Positions 17,120 to 25,860 of a DNA stretch of 64,000 bases are shown here, in pieces. A program made the position numbers and the translations under genes. The DNA comes from Trueperaceae bacterium. Lineage in GTDB: Bacteria; Deinococcota; Deinococci; Deinococcales; Trueperaceae. The notes below the pieces were generated by a model, which was not told the DNA's origin, searched no databases, and saw nothing but the letters and a program-made list of their open reading frames with translations. Within the stretch, counting starts at the first letter, position 1. Each line of letters starts with the position of its first letter. The DNA is taken from the NCBI GenBank assembly GCA_036381595.1, contig DASVCN010000012.1, positions 1 to 64,000 of the forward strand. The letters are read 5' to 3'.

Positions 17120-18435
17120 CTCGCTGCCCTCAGCGCCTGGGCGAAGTCGGCCTTCAGATCCTCGACATCCTCCACACCCACGCTCACCCGGATGAGGCCA
17201 GGCGTCACGCCGGCAGACCGGCGAGCATCCTCGCTCATACTCGAGTGAGTTGTCGTCCACGGGTTGATGACGACCGTCTTCGAGTCGCCGATGTTGGCCA
17301 GGTGAGATGCCAGCCTGACGCGGTCGAGGAAGTCGCGTGAGCGTTCGATGGTGTCGGTCTCGAAGCAGAGTACGGCGCCGAAGCCGTTACGGAGCACTCG
17401 CCTGGCGGTCGCGTGAGACGGATGGTCCTCGAGCCCCGGGTAGACAACTCGTTCGACGCCCGGCACTCCTCGCAACCAGCGAGCCAGCTCGAGCGCCGAA
17501 GCGCACTCCTTCGCCACCCGCAGCGACAGGGTCTCGAGGCCCTGCAGGCCCAGGAAGGCATCGTGGGCAGAGAGGGTCATCCCCATCGTGAAGAGGCCGA
17601 GGTCGTAGACGCGGGCGGCCAGGGCTGCTCTGGCCCCCGACCCGACAGCGCTGCGTCCTCGCCCGTCGACCTTGTGGAAGGCCGGGAATCGCTCCTCGTC
17701 CCACTCGAACGAGCCGCCGTCCACGACCACTCCACCTATGAAGGTGCCGTGCCCGCCGATCCACTTGGTTGCCGAATGCACGACCGCGTTGGCGCCCTGT
17801 TCGAGCGGTCGGCAGAGGTAGCCGCATGCGCCGAAGGTGTTGTCGACTATGAGTGGCAGCTTCACCCTCTTCGTTGCCTTGGCGATCGCCGGGATATCGG
17901 CGACTGTTCCGCTGGGATTGGCGATCGACTCCACCCAAACTCCCACCGTCTCGTCGTCCACGGCTCCCGCTATCGCTTCTGCTGTCGGTTCCACGGCTTT
18001 GATCGAGCATCCCCATGGCTCGAGGATCTTTCGAGCAACGGAGAAGGTTCCGCCGAACACCTCCCGCGAGACGACGACGTTTGCGCCGGGGCGGGCGATG
18101 GCGAGGAGAGTGGCGGTTGTGGCGGCCTGGCCGGAGGAGAGCGCGACAGCAGCCTCTCCCCCTTCCAAGGCCTCGACCCGTTTGGCGAAAGCCTCCACCG
18201 TCGGGTTGTGCATCCTGCCGTACTGGTAACCAGGGGACGAGCCGGCGAAACGATCCGTCGCCTCCCGAGCGCTGCCGAAGACGAACGAACTGGTGAGGTA
18301 GATGGGCACGGCTCGAGCTCCCGTAGCCGGGTCTGCCACCTCCTGGGCCGCGTGGACCTGGAGCGTATCGAAACCGCGCTGCTTCGGTTCCGTGGCCTCG
18401 TCCTGATCCAATACCGCCTCCGGCTCGTCCTTCAC
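17116..18435 (-). CDS. O-acetylhomoserine sulfhydrylase / Cys-Met PLP enzyme (second copy)
   Basis: A 439-residue PLP enzyme of the Cys/Met metabolism family, making homocysteine from O-acetylhomoserine and sulfide or a related gamma-replacement. It contains [25 protein letters not shown], the PLP-lysine region [16 protein letters not shown], and the C-terminal [28 protein letters not shown]. It differs clearly from its neighbour, with about 25 extra N-terminal residues (acidic, [17 protein letters not shown]). It starts two bases after the neighbour's stop and overlaps metX by four bases. Cystathionine gamma-synthase activity is a possible alternative. Confidence 0.9.
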   Translation of the reverse strand: MKDEPEAVLDQDEATEPKQRGFDTLQVHAAQEVADPATGARAVPIYLTSSFVFGSAREATDRFAGSSPGYQYGRMHNPTVEAFAKRVEALEGGEAAVALSSGQAATTATLLAIARPGANVVVSREVFGGTFSVARKILEPWGCSIKAVEPTAEAIAGAVDDETVGVWVESIANPSGTVADIPAIAKATKRVKLPLIVDNTFGACGYLCRPLEQGANAVVHSATKWIGGHGTFIGGVVVDGGSFEWDEERFPAFHKVDGRGRSAVGSGARAALAARVYDLGLFTMGMTLSAHDAFLGLQGLETLSLRVAKECASALELARWLRGVPGVERVVYPGLEDHPSHATARRVLRNGFGAVLCFETDTIERSRDFLDRVRLASHLANIGDSKTVVINPWTTTHSSMSEDARRSAGVTPGLIRVSVGVEDVEDLKADFAQALRAAR

Positions 18436-18437
18436 GA

Positions 18438-19754
18438 TCAGGCCGCTGCCAGCCGCCGAGCCGCCTCCAGAGCCTGGCTCAGGTCATCGATCAGGTCGTC
18501 TACGTGTTCGAGGCCCACGGCGATCCGGATCTGTCCTGGTGCCACGCCGGCCGCGCGCAGTTGGGCTTCGCTCAACTGGGAGTGAGTTGTGGACGCGGGG
18601 TGAGTGACCGACGTCTTGGCGTCACCGAGGTTCACCAGCCGCGAGGCCAGTTTGACGGAGTCGAGGAAGGCTCTGCCGGCACCCGAACCGCCCTCCAACT
18701 CGAAGGTCAGGAAGCCGCCGGCGCCCTTGGGGAAGTGCTTGCGCGCTCGCTCGTAGTAAGGGTTGCCGGGAAGCCCCGGGTAGTTGACCGAGACCACCTG
18801 CGGCTGCTGCTGGAGCCACTCGGCGAGCGCCTGGGTGTTCTCGATATGGCGCTCGGCTCTGAGCGAGAGGGTTTCAAGGCCCTGGAGGAAGAGGAAGGCG
18901 TTCTGGGGGCCGAGGGCCGCTCCGATGTCTCTAAGCCCCTCGACTCTCGCCCTTATGGCGAATGCGATGTTACCGAACGGGCCGTCCTTCCCGAAAACTT
19001 CCCAGAACCTGATCCCGCCGTAGCTCTGGGAAGGTTCGGTGAACACGGGGTAGCGGCCGTTACCCCAGTCGAAGGTGCCGGCGTCGACGATCAAGCCGCC
19101 GATCCCGGTGCCGTGTCCGTTGATCCACTTGGTCGCCGAGTGGATGACTATGTCGGCCCCATGTTCGATCGGCCGGTAGAGGTAACCGCCCATGGCGCTG
19201 GTGTTGTCGACCACGACCGCCACACCTCGCCCGTGGGCGTGCTGGGCGATCGCATCCAGGTCTGGCAGTTTGAGCGAAGGATTGGGGATCGACTCCAGGT
19301 AGACCCCCTTCGTTTTCTCGTCTATGAGCCGCCCGAACTCTTCCGGACTGTCGTCCGGATCGGCGAAGCGTACTTCGATGCCCAAGCGAGGGAGGGTCAC
19401 CTTGAAGAGGTTGGTGGTGCCGCCGTAGAGGTTGGGTGAGGCCACGATGTTGTCGCCCGACTGAGCAAGGGTAGCGATGGTGATGAACTCGGCGGCGTGA
19501 CCGGAAGCCACCGCGAGAGCGGCTGTTCCCCCTTCCAGCGCCGCGATTCGCCTTTCCAGCACATCGTTCGTCGGGTTCATGATCCGCGAGTAGATGTTGC
19601 CGAACTCCTGGAGAGCGAAGAGGCGGGCCGCATGATCGGCGTCGTCGAAGTTGTAGGCGGCCGTCTGGTAGATGGGGACCGCTCGGGACTTGGTGGTCGC
19701 CTCGACCTCTTCCTGACCGGCGTGGATCTGCAAGGTTTCGAATCGGTAGGACAC
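18438..19754 (-). CDS. metY: O-acetylhomoserine sulfhydrylase (first copy)
   Basis: A 438-residue PLP enzyme starting at a GTG with AGGAG eight bases upstream. It has [26 protein letters not shown], then [11 protein letters not shown], the active-site lysine region [23 protein letters not shown] and [33 protein letters not shown], all typical of MetY. The long insertion (about residues 230-265, [18 protein letters not shown]) is characteristic of O-acetylhomoserine sulfhydrylases. It is the first gene of the operon whose leader carries a SAM-I riboswitch and a small ORF. Two different members of the family side by side suggest that they split work between sulfur sources or reactions. Confidence 0.93.
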   Translation of the reverse strand: MSYRFETLQIHAGQEEVEATTKSRAVPIYQTAAYNFDDADHAARLFALQEFGNIYSRIMNPTNDVLERRIAALEGGTAALAVASGHAAEFITIATLAQSGDNIVASPNLYGGTTNLFKVTLPRLGIEVRFADPDDSPEEFGRLIDEKTKGVYLESIPNPSLKLPDLDAIAQHAHGRGVAVVVDNTSAMGGYLYRPIEHGADIVIHSATKWINGHGTGIGGLIVDAGTFDWGNGRYPVFTEPSQSYGGIRFWEVFGKDGPFGNIAFAIRARVEGLRDIGAALGPQNAFLFLQGLETLSLRAERHIENTQALAEWLQQQPQVVSVNYPGLPGNPYYERARKHFPKGAGGFLTFELEGGSGAGRAFLDSVKLASRLVNLGDAKTSVTHPASTTHSQLSEAQLRAAGVAPGQIRIAVGLEHVDDLIDDLSQALEAARRLAAA

Positions 19755-19858
19755 TAGTTTGCTCCTCTGCTGCGGGTTCTCGGGTTCTCGGGTTATTGGT
19801 CGATGCGTCGATACGACGCCTACGGCGACGCGACTGGCGCCGCCGCGTCGAGAGCGAA

Positions 19859-19890
19859 CCTAGCTGTGGCTGTCGTCAGCCGCTGCTAGG
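19859..19890 (-). other. Leader hairpin covering the stop codon of the small ORF
   Basis: On the minus strand CCTAGC and GGCTG pair with CAGCC and GCTAGG, separated by small bulges, to give a stem of about 11 bp with loop ACGA. The TAG stop of the 22-codon ORF is inside the left arm, so a translating ribosome would open it. No U-run follows. Confidence 0.55.
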
Positions 19891-19954
19891 CCGCGTTCAA
19901 CATTCGCAGCGAGAGGTGCTGAAGTGTCTTCGTAAGTTTTTCTTCGAACTGCAT
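19886..19954 (-). CDS. Putative 22-residue small protein or leader peptide in the met operon leader
   Basis: An ATG at 19954 opens a 22-codon frame with N-terminus MQFEEKLTKTLQHL and C-terminus SLRMLNAA. AGGAGG (19965-19970) lies 10 bases upstream, a near-perfect ribosome-binding site. Phe3, Leu7, Leu11, Leu14 and Met18 fall on one face of a helix, so it could be an amphipathic peptide. It lies between the SAM-I riboswitch and metY, and its stop codon is inside a hairpin. It has no Cys and only one internal Met, so it is not a classical starvation-sensing leader. It may be a real small protein switched by SAM, or part of the control device. No family is recognised. Confidence 0.5.
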   Translation of the reverse strand: MQFEEKLTKTLQHLSLRMLNAA

Positions 19955-19962
19955 CTGCCGGT

Positions 19963-20010
19963 CGCCTCCTTCGCCCTCGTTTCGGGCTCGTTCGGCCCTC
20001 TGTCTGGGCC
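19963..20010 (-). promoter_or_regulatory. Likely expression platform of the SAM-I riboswitch
   Basis: Three short hairpins share arms and cannot all form: GGCCC (20006-20010) with GGGCC (19994-19998); the GGGC of that arm with GCCC at 19984-19987; and that GCCC with GGGC at about 19974-19977. The last ends beside the AGGAGG of the small ORF. This chain could pass the SAM signal to ribosome access. No transcription terminator is seen. Confidence 0.4.
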
Positions 20011-20029
20011 TTCGATTAGAGGCTTTCGC

Positions 20030-20152
20030 CCCTATCTTCCCGGTCGGCGCACCATCGTGGCTGTGCCACCGGCTGGAGTTAGCACCCGCCTGAATGGAGG
20101 CTGGTTGCTGCGGAGTCATCGGGCCAGATCCCTCGTCCGCTCTGGATAAGGT
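20030..20152 (-). promoter_or_regulatory. SAM-I (S-box) riboswitch
   Basis: On the minus strand the region opens with CTTATCCAGAGCGG, then GATCTGGCCCGATGA and GCAGCAACCAG, and further on GGTGCTAACTCC, ending near GAAGATAG. These are the strictly conserved blocks of the SAM-I aptamer (P1 start, GAUGA turn, GCAACC, GGUGCUAA). It precedes metY, the second sulfhydrylase gene and metX on the same strand, exactly the genes such switches control. High SAM should lower expression. The downstream output structure is less certain. Confidence 0.93.
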
Positions 20153-20196
20153 CCCGCTTGGCGCGCTCAACACGCTTCCGAGCAAGATCGTCATCG

Positions 20197-20226
20197 AGTA
20201 AAGCACGCCGGGTGGGCGTGTGGCAA
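20197..20226 (-). promoter_or_regulatory. Possible promoter of the met operon leader
   Basis: TTGCCA (20221-20226) and TTTACT (20197-20202) on the minus strand are 18 bases apart and lie about 45 bases before the riboswitch. The match to consensus is moderate. Confidence 0.35.
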
Positions 20227-20337
20227 GCAGCGGACGACAGGTGGCCGCCCAGGACATCGCTCATACGCGTGGAGGCGGAGAACCTGTCACCGTGGGAGAC
20301 CTTCGTGACTCGTGGCAGTGTTGCAAGCATCCCCCGG

Positions 20338-20365
20338 TTCGGTTCCCGCCTACTCCCTGTATAGT
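20338..20365 (+). promoter_or_regulatory. Possible promoter of the DegT-type gene
   Basis: TTCGGT (20338-20343) and TATAGT (20360-20365) are 16 bases apart, and TG directly precedes the -10 box. It ends 27 bases before the start codon and is divergent from the met operon. Confidence 0.4.
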
Positions 20366-20392
20366 TCTGCCGGGCAGTGAGTCGGAGTTGTC

Positions 20393-21568
20393 ATGACCAG
20401 CGATCCCAAAAAGAAGATTCCCATGCTCGATCTCACGCAGGAGATCGACGAACTTTGGCCCGAGATCACCGAAGCCGTCCACCGGGTGCTGCGAAGCGGC
20501 AAGTTCATCCTGGGGCCGGAGGTCGACGCCTTCGAGCACGAAGCCGCGGAGTACCTCGGGGTCAAGCATGCCATCGGGCTGAACTCCGGGACCGACGCAC
20601 TGGTCATCGGCCTGAGGGCTCTAGGCATCGGACCTGGCGACGAGGTCATCACCACCTCCTTCTCGTTCTTCGCCACCGCCGAAGCGATCGTCCTCGTTGG
20701 CGCCACGCCTGTCTTCGTCGACATCCGAGAGGACTCCTTCAATATCGATCCCGACCTGATCGAAGCGGCGGTAACCGAGCGAACGAAAGCGATCCTGCCT
20801 GTCCACCTCTTCGGTAATCCGGCGGCAATGACGAAGATCATGGCCGTGGCCCGGAAGTACGGGTTGAAGGTCCTGGAGGATTGCGCTCAGTCGTTCGGAG
20901 CCGTCTACTACGGCGACTCGGAAGGTGACGCCGAGGGGCCTGACACTGATTTGGTGGGCCTAAAAACCGGCGCTATCGGGGACGCCGCCGCCTTCAGCTT
21001 CTATCCGACCAAGAACCTGGGCGCCTACGGTGACGGCGGGATGTTGGCGACGAACGACGATGAGGTCGCGCGACTGGCGCGGATGTTGCGAAACCATGGC
21101 GCCTCGCCGGAGAAGCGTTACGAGAACCAGATGATCGGCTACAACTCGCGGTTGGACGAGATTCAGGCGGCGATATTGAGGGTGAAGTTGCCCCGTGTGG
21201 ATGAGTGGAACGAGAAACGGCGGGCGGTGGCTGCTTCCTATACCCGTGCACTCGAGGCCCTCTCGCTCTTCTCGCCTCCTTTTGAAACCAGAGGCCATAT
21301 CTACCACCAGTACACGATTCGAGTAACCGGCGATGAACGGCCTCGACTAAAGAGAACTTTGGATGGGATCGGGGTTTCCAGCGCCTTTTTCTATCCTAAG
21401 CCTCTCAGCTCACTGCTGACTTCTGGCTTCATGTCAAGCCCAACTCCGGTTGCCGAGATTTCGGCCCGGCAAGTCTTGAGCTTGCCCCTATGGAAGGGCA
21501 TGAATGCGTCGGCGACTTCCGGCGTGCTGAGCGCCCTAATAGAGGTTGCGCAACAAGTATCTCAGTGA
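20393..21568 (+). CDS. DegT/DnrJ/EryC1/StrS family sugar aminotransferase
   Basis: A 391-residue PLP enzyme that usually adds an amino group to a keto sugar nucleotide for surface glycans. It has [59 protein letters not shown] and the PLP lysine at 207 in [16 protein letters not shown], and [10 protein letters not shown]. The product is complete, and the domain matches the family's usual length. It converges with an O-antigen-ligase-like gene and overlaps its end by seven bases. The nearby membrane enzymes and the pilin point to a role in making an amino sugar for an envelope or pilus glycan, but the substrate is unknown. Confidence 0.92.
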   Translation: MTSDPKKKIPMLDLTQEIDELWPEITEAVHRVLRSGKFILGPEVDAFEHEAAEYLGVKHAIGLNSGTDALVIGLRALGIGPGDEVITTSFSFFATAEAIVLVGATPVFVDIREDSFNIDPDLIEAAVTERTKAILPVHLFGNPAAMTKIMAVARKYGLKVLEDCAQSFGAVYYGDSEGDAEGPDTDLVGLKTGAIGDAAAFSFYPTKNLGAYGDGGMLATNDDEVARLARMLRNHGASPEKRYENQMIGYNSRLDEIQAAILRVKLPRVDEWNEKRRAVAASYTRALEALSLFSPPFETRGHIYHQYTIRVTGDERPRLKRTLDGIGVSSAFFYPKPLSSLLTSGFMSSPTPVAEISARQVLSLPLWKGMNASATSGVLSALIEVAQQVSQ

Positions 21569-23289
21569 ACCTCGTCTTCTCTGTCAGATGACGCTGTCGC
21601 CAGAATTGCGTTTGCGTCCTCTATCCACTGTGCGTACCTCTCCGGTGTCATGCGGCGCTCTCCGTACGGGTACTCGTCTGCAGGGAAGACCTCGAGTCCG
21701 GCATTAACAGCGGTTATGGCCTCCTCGTGTCGGCCGATTGCCAAGGCGGCGTTCGCCCAATCTAGATAGTTCTCCGGATGCTGATAAGGGAACCTGGAGG
21801 CGAACTCCCGAGCGAGAGCCAATCGCTCGTCGGGCGACTCGATATAACGCTGCTCTGCCCTGACTACCCACGAACTTAGAGGGTAAAGCTGTCGAGCCCT
21901 ATGCAAAATCGCTAGTCTATCGGCAGGGCTGGCTCGCTCCAGCGCCGGTAAGACTTTGTAGTCGATCCCCAGGTACCGGTCTACGGAGCACATCACTCCA
22001 TCGCATGGGAAGAACCACCATGCTGCCAACGACGCTCCAGTGATTACGGTCGCTACGCTCAGTGCTCGAGGCACAAGCCTCTGCCACATTGGTCGCGTCT
22101 GTCGATCAAGAGTTGTAAGCTTCGAATAGATGACGCCGAGCGACATAAACGCGAGCATCATGAAACTCGGGTAATAGGAAGTTACGTCGAAGGCCAGCGT
22201 CATCCAGAACCCACCTACGGCTAGGGCCCAAGGCCAGTCAGGCGAGAACCATACCCGAACTAGCGGTGGCACGAGCAGGAGCAACAGGAGCGCAAGCCGA
22301 AGCCAACCGCCCGTCGCCAGAGTCTCCAGATAGTAGTTATGCGGGCTGTTAGACCAGGTCATTGGGTACTTCTGGTAGAAGTGAGCAGTAGCTTGGTAGC
22401 TCCCAACTCCTGCTCCAAGCGGCTGATCCAGAACAACTGCGAGAGCCTGATCCCAGTAACGGAGTCTCTGGCTAAATCCACCATGCTCTGCCACGGCTTC
22501 AACCTGCGCCCCCACCGATGCCTTCTTTCCCATAGCAGTCAAAAGCGGCTGGTTGGGAATAACGCGATCGATTGATATTACTAACGACCCAATCAGCAAT
22601 CCAACGAGAAGTATTGATCGCGGCCCCGTCTTTTTGATGCAGCGAACGACTAGGAGTACGAGCGCTACCGTAAGCGGAAGATAGACGGCCCTCGCACCCG
22701 ATATCAGTGCCAGGTACAGACTAAGTAAAGATAGAAGAAACCACCCTACGGTCACGAGTGAAACACGTTTAGTTTGCAGCAGATTGAAGAGCGCAATGGG
22801 TAGCACAAGTAGGGATTGGGCACCAACCACATAGTGAACGGAACCCGACGTGTATCTTTGCAACTCGAATAAGTTCAATGGCAGTGCTGCCCAATAACCG
22901 TAAGCAAGCAGGATTACGTTAAGCGGAAGAATGAGTACCGGAGTCCGTAGGCCGACCAAGAACGAGGAGATGAATCCAAGTCCCCAAATGAGATAAACTG
23001 TGCTGTTGCCTGGAGCCGTGGACCACAGAAGCGTCAGCGCTCCGGCTAACCAGAACAACTGGACACGCCATGAAAAGGCATCGAGCCTAATCTGGTGCAC
23101 GGCAAGAATCACCAGGCAAGTCAACGCAATCCACAGGCTTGGCTGCTGGTATGTAAAGTTGACTTCATCCCACATCCAGGACAAAAGCAAAACCATGGCC
23201 AGGCTGCTTGCGAATGCGAGGACAGACACGGCATTCAGCCTGTCGGACCAGGTGCGTTCACGGGACTCAAGGCAGTTCATGGAGAACAC
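21562..23289 (-). CDS. O-antigen ligase/polymerase-like membrane protein with C-terminal helical repeats
   Basis: A 575-residue protein with about 11-12 membrane segments and the Wzy_C-type loop [25 protein letters not shown] followed by [15 protein letters not shown], the region carrying catalytic residues in O-antigen ligases and oligosaccharyltransferases. After the membrane part, residues from about 440 form a soluble, helical, TPR-like tail ([47 protein letters not shown]). This layout fits O-oligosaccharyltransferases. The gene is visibly less GC-rich than its surroundings and follows a second paralogue by 37 bases. Confidence 0.8.
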   Translation of the reverse strand: MFSMNCLESRERTWSDRLNAVSVLAFASSLAMVLLLSWMWDEVNFTYQQPSLWIALTCLVILAVHQIRLDAFSWRVQLFWLAGALTLLWSTAPGNSTVYLIWGLGFISSFLVGLRTPVLILPLNVILLAYGYWAALPLNLFELQRYTSGSVHYVVGAQSLLVLPIALFNLLQTKRVSLVTVGWFLLSLLSLYLALISGARAVYLPLTVALVLLVVRCIKKTGPRSILLVGLLIGSLVISIDRVIPNQPLLTAMGKKASVGAQVEAVAEHGGFSQRLRYWDQALAVVLDQPLGAGVGSYQATAHFYQKYPMTWSNSPHNYYLETLATGGWLRLALLLLLLVPPLVRVWFSPDWPWALAVGGFWMTLAFDVTSYYPSFMMLAFMSLGVIYSKLTTLDRQTRPMWQRLVPRALSVATVITGASLAAWWFFPCDGVMCSVDRYLGIDYKVLPALERASPADRLAILHRARQLYPLSSWVVRAEQRYIESPDERLALAREFASRFPYQHPENYLDWANAALAIGRHEEAITAVNAGLEVFPADEYPYGERRMTPERYAQWIEDANAILATASSDREDEVH

Positions 23290-23326
23290 TATCGTGGTGG
23301 CCCAGTAGACCTAGAATCAACAGAGA

Positions 23327-24814
23327 CTAAACTGCCTCTTCAGCGAGACGCTTCCGCCCGAGTTCCCTATGCGAGGTTCCGGCGGCCAATCCGGCCAAGC
23401 CGAGGAACATTGGATCCAGGTTGAACGTAGCAAACCAAGCTTGCGCGAAGATCGCAAACGTAAGTAGTGAAGCAGAAATCGCTAGCGCTTCGATCGACGG
23501 TGCTCGCATTACCGGCCTAAGAAGTAGGACCACGCTAGCAAGGAAAAGCAGCAATGCCGGTAGGCCATTGGCCAGTGCTAGATCGAGCAAGTAGTTGTGG
23601 GCCTTGTCGTAGTTCGCCTGTATCATTACCATTCGGCCCGCTTCGTCATCATATGCAGTCAGGAGGGTGCCCGCTCTAAAGACGTCATCGATAAGCCGGG
23701 CCGGAAAGAACTCCAAGTAGAGCTTCTTCTCCTGCTCCGGACTGGCGTAGTTCCAGACCGCCTCGGAAAAGAATCCTGGGCCGAAGCCCGTAAGAGGTCG
23801 TGCGGCGAGCGCCGTGAGGCCGACCTGCCAAGTTATCAGGCGACTCGAGAAACTCCTGTCCTGACCTCGACTGGCTTCTGTTAGCGAAGTGATCTGCGAT
23901 CGACTCGCTGCGCTACTCCATATTGCTGTAAGGGCACCAGCCATCATGATCGTGGAAATCAGTACGACGAGGCGCCTCCTCCCCCCCTGCCCTTTAACGC
24001 AGCCGATTCCTGCTACCAGAATCCACGCCAACAACGCACCGATGATCGCGGCACGCCCTCCACCGAAGAAGACAGCCATGGTTAGAACGAACACAAGGCC
24101 GATTCGCCATGCGTGGATTCGCCCACGCAGCACAGTCCAAGTTGCAGACAGGATCAGGACGCCCGCAACCCATGCCGTGGCCAACGCAGGATGCCACAAG
24201 GACGCACTGGGTCGACCGGCAACTACTATCGCGGGATTAAGCAGCTCAAGTGGTTCCAAGCCGAACCCCTGGAGGCTCATCCAGATTGCAACAAGGCCTC
24301 CTCCGACTTCAGCTGCAATGAGCGGAAATCTTCGACTTAGCCGACTGCGCAGAGCTGACGCAAAGGCAAGCAGCGGAAGCGAGTACCAAAGCAACTGAAC
24401 CAGTACGCCATCGAAGCGTGGTTCCCGTCCAAGAAGGACGAATCCGAGTGAGTTCGGAGTCAAGAATGCAGTGACGCACATCGTCACCAGGAAACCTACA
24501 TACGCCTGTATTCCTGATGGCGCTCGAAGAAGTCTGTAAGGAGTGCTTTTGAGATCAAAATCCGAATAGGCGAGTAGCGTGCCGACCAAACCGATCAGCC
24601 AAGTAATGCTCAGAGCAATAATCTTCGGCATCGTAAAAGCGTGGAAGGAGCCGGTAGATTGCGGGCCCACGCCGAAGGGATTGATGATCACCGGATACAC
24701 GGCAAGCAGGGAAATCCAGAACAAGGCCTGGCTTATCTTGCACGCTCGCTCGACCGAGAAGACCGCACGCGCCATTCGTTCCGTTTTGGAAAGATAGACT
24801 GCTTCTTGACTCAC
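23327..24814 (-). CDS. O-antigen ligase/polymerase-like membrane protein
   Basis: A 495-residue protein with about 11 membrane segments. The Wzy_C-type region includes SSRLITWQVGLTALAARPLTGFGPGFFSEA and YDKAHNYLLDLALANGLPALLLF; the Lys-Ala-His-Asn-Tyr element matches the catalytic HN(Y) stretch of this superfamily. No soluble tail is present, unlike its neighbour. It lies directly downstream of a type IV pilin gene and its hairpin, and upstream of the second ligase. Candidates are an O-antigen or exopolysaccharide polymerase, or a protein glycosyltransferase for the pilin. Confidence 0.8.
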   Translation of the reverse strand: MSQEAVYLSKTERMARAVFSVERACKISQALFWISLLAVYPVIINPFGVGPQSTGSFHAFTMPKIIALSITWLIGLVGTLLAYSDFDLKSTPYRLLRAPSGIQAYVGFLVTMCVTAFLTPNSLGFVLLGREPRFDGVLVQLLWYSLPLLAFASALRSRLSRRFPLIAAEVGGGLVAIWMSLQGFGLEPLELLNPAIVVAGRPSASLWHPALATAWVAGVLILSATWTVLRGRIHAWRIGLVFVLTMAVFFGGGRAAIIGALLAWILVAGIGCVKGQGGRRRLVVLISTIMMAGALTAIWSSAASRSQITSLTEASRGQDRSFSSRLITWQVGLTALAARPLTGFGPGFFSEAVWNYASPEQEKKLYLEFFPARLIDDVFRAGTLLTAYDDEAGRMVMIQANYDKAHNYLLDLALANGLPALLLFLASVVLLLRPVMRAPSIEALAISASLLTFAIFAQAWFATFNLDPMFLGLAGLAAGTSHRELGRKRLAEEAV

Positions 24815-24877
24815 TACACTCGATTCCGAAAGGGCTGAAAAGAAGGTGACTCAGCGTCAGTCGTATCAATTAGGGAT

Positions 24878-24912
24878 GCTACGCCTCCCGTTCGAAGGAC
24901 GGAAGGCGTAGC
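24878..24912 (-). terminator. Strong hairpin after the pilin gene
   Basis: GCTACGCCT and CCGT (24878-24890) pair with ACGG and AGGCGTAGC (24899-24912), a stem of 13 bp with one bulge. It begins 18 bases after the pilin stop. No U-run follows on the minus strand, so it may attenuate or protect the pilin mRNA rather than fully terminate transcription. Confidence 0.7.
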
Positions 24913-24930
24913 ACAGCAGACGTTGAGCTG

Positions 24931-25305
24931 TTAGTTGCCTATCGTGTAGGAGTCGCCAGCGGGGTTGGTGCCACCAGTGTAGCTAATTGTTACCGAGGTT
25001 ACGTCGGCGGTATAGCTGCACCCAGTTGCATTGCCCCAAGGCTTCACTGTGTAGGCACCGAAGATGCCGTCCACTTCACAGCCAGCAGGAAGAGTATCTG
25101 CAGCCACGGTGTTGTTCGGGTCTTCGGCGATGTAAGCCTGACCGGCAGTGTAGATGTTCCGGGCATGAGACTCGGCAGCACGGTCAACAGCCACCTGACG
25201 GGCACGGAGCAGGTTCGGGATGAGAACCGCTGCAAGGATGCCGATGATCGCGATAACGATCAGCAGCTCGATCAGGGTGAAACCCTTGTTCTTCTTGTTG
25301 CGCAT
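24931..25305 (-). CDS. pilA: Type IV pilin (PilA-like major pilin)
   Basis: A 124-residue prepilin. The start at ATG 25305 is preceded by GAGGAG and gives MRNKKNKG, then FTLIELLIVIAIIGILAAVLIPNLL, the class III-type signal: cleavage after Gly8, Phe at +1, Glu at +5, then the hydrophobic spine. The C-terminal globular part is short, Thr- and Ser-rich (TSVTISYTGGTNPAGDSYTIGN), with one Cys pair (AGC and TGC) able to form the D-loop disulfide. The product is a pilus subunit for motility, adhesion or DNA uptake. A Pho-box-like repeat lies about 115 bases upstream, and two O-antigen-ligase-like genes follow. Confidence 0.92.
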   Translation of the reverse strand: MRNKKNKGFTLIELLIVIAIIGILAAVLIPNLLRARQVAVDRAAESHARNIYTAGQAYIAEDPNNTVAADTLPAGCEVDGIFGAYTVKPWGNATGCSYTADVTSVTISYTGGTNPAGDSYTIGN

Positions 25306-25416
25306 TGAGCGCTCCTCTCGATGTGGGCGGTCGATGAAAGATAGATGAAGTCGAGCGCCCGGTCTAGTTCTGGCCCAAGCCCTCTGCTTGAGCACGAAGG
25401 TAATTTTGCGCAGAAC

Positions 25417-25436
25417 CTCTTACAGAACTCTTACAG
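25417..25436 (-). promoter_or_regulatory. CTGTAAG direct repeats (Pho-box-like) upstream of the pilin gene
   Basis: On the minus strand CTGTAAG-AGTT-CTGTAAG gives two 7-bp direct repeats with a 4-bp AT-rich spacer, an 11-bp period. This is the architecture of sites bound by PhoB/OmpR-type response regulators. It lies about 115 bases before the pilA start. Confidence 0.45.
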
Positions 25437-25448
25437 GATTGTCACTTG

Positions 25449-25465
25449 ACCTACATATGTTAGGT
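25449..25465. promoter_or_regulatory. Short inverted repeat between pilA and the SRP RNA gene
   Basis: ACCTA (25449-25453) and TAGGT (25461-25465) flank CATATGT, with TTGACC overlapping the left arm. It could be a regulator site or part of a promoter; the evidence is only symmetry. Confidence 0.3.
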
Positions 25466-25599
25466 ATTTCTCAACGGCCACAGCAGGGCGAGCGGTCAGG
25501 GAGAGGCCAGGCATCCCGGGGTCGATCGCCCAAGAAACGCAGCTCGAGCGCCATGTAGCACGCTCACCCGCCGTCCAGCAGCATGGTGGTAGCCTACGG

Positions 25600-25701
25600 A
25601 GTCCCGTCGGCTCAGCGCGGTGGCGACCCTCGAATCTGGTCAGGTCGGAAGAAGCAGCCATAAGAGGTGATCGTCAGGTGCCGCTGAGGCCCGGCGGGAC
25701 T
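25600..25701 (+). ncRNA. ffs: Signal recognition particle RNA, small (4.5S-like) type
   Basis: The conserved apical motif GGTCAGGTCGGAAGAAGCAGCC (25638-25659) is followed by AGGTGATCGTCAGG. The ends pair as AGTCCCG-CGG-CTCAGCG with CGCTGAG-CCGG-CGGGACT, giving one long hairpin of about 102 nucleotides, the 4.5S form that binds Ffh. TTTCTTTTCGG directly after the 3' end is a plausible terminator run. No protein gene overlaps it. The exact ends follow from the pairing. Confidence 0.93.
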
Positions 25702-25725
25702 TTCTTTTCGGAGCAATGCAAAACC

Positions 25726-25860
25726 GACCGGCTGAAAGGATCAAGAGTCCTGAGCCAGCCGGAGACCGGCCGAAAGGATCGAAAATCCTAACTCAGCTCC
25801 CGAGCCGGGCCAGAGACCGGTCGAGAGGGTCGAAGATTCGAAGTCAGAAACCGAGCCGAT
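25726..25860. repeat. Three imperfect tandem repeats downstream of the SRP RNA gene
   Basis: Each unit begins GACCGG(C/T)(C/T)GA(A/G)AGG and continues (T/G)CAA-or-GAA and a TCC/TTC block and then a GAGCCGG-like end. Units start at 25726, 25764 and 25815, so the spacing is 38 and then 51 bases. The last overlaps the end of the convergent fructosamine kinase gene. No coding sense was found. Confidence 0.6.

Noticed and set aside
19773-19798. Tandem CCCGAGAA repeats before metY as a regulatory site
   Set aside because: Only two and a half copies are present in a GC-rich stretch, and nothing in the layout points to a function.
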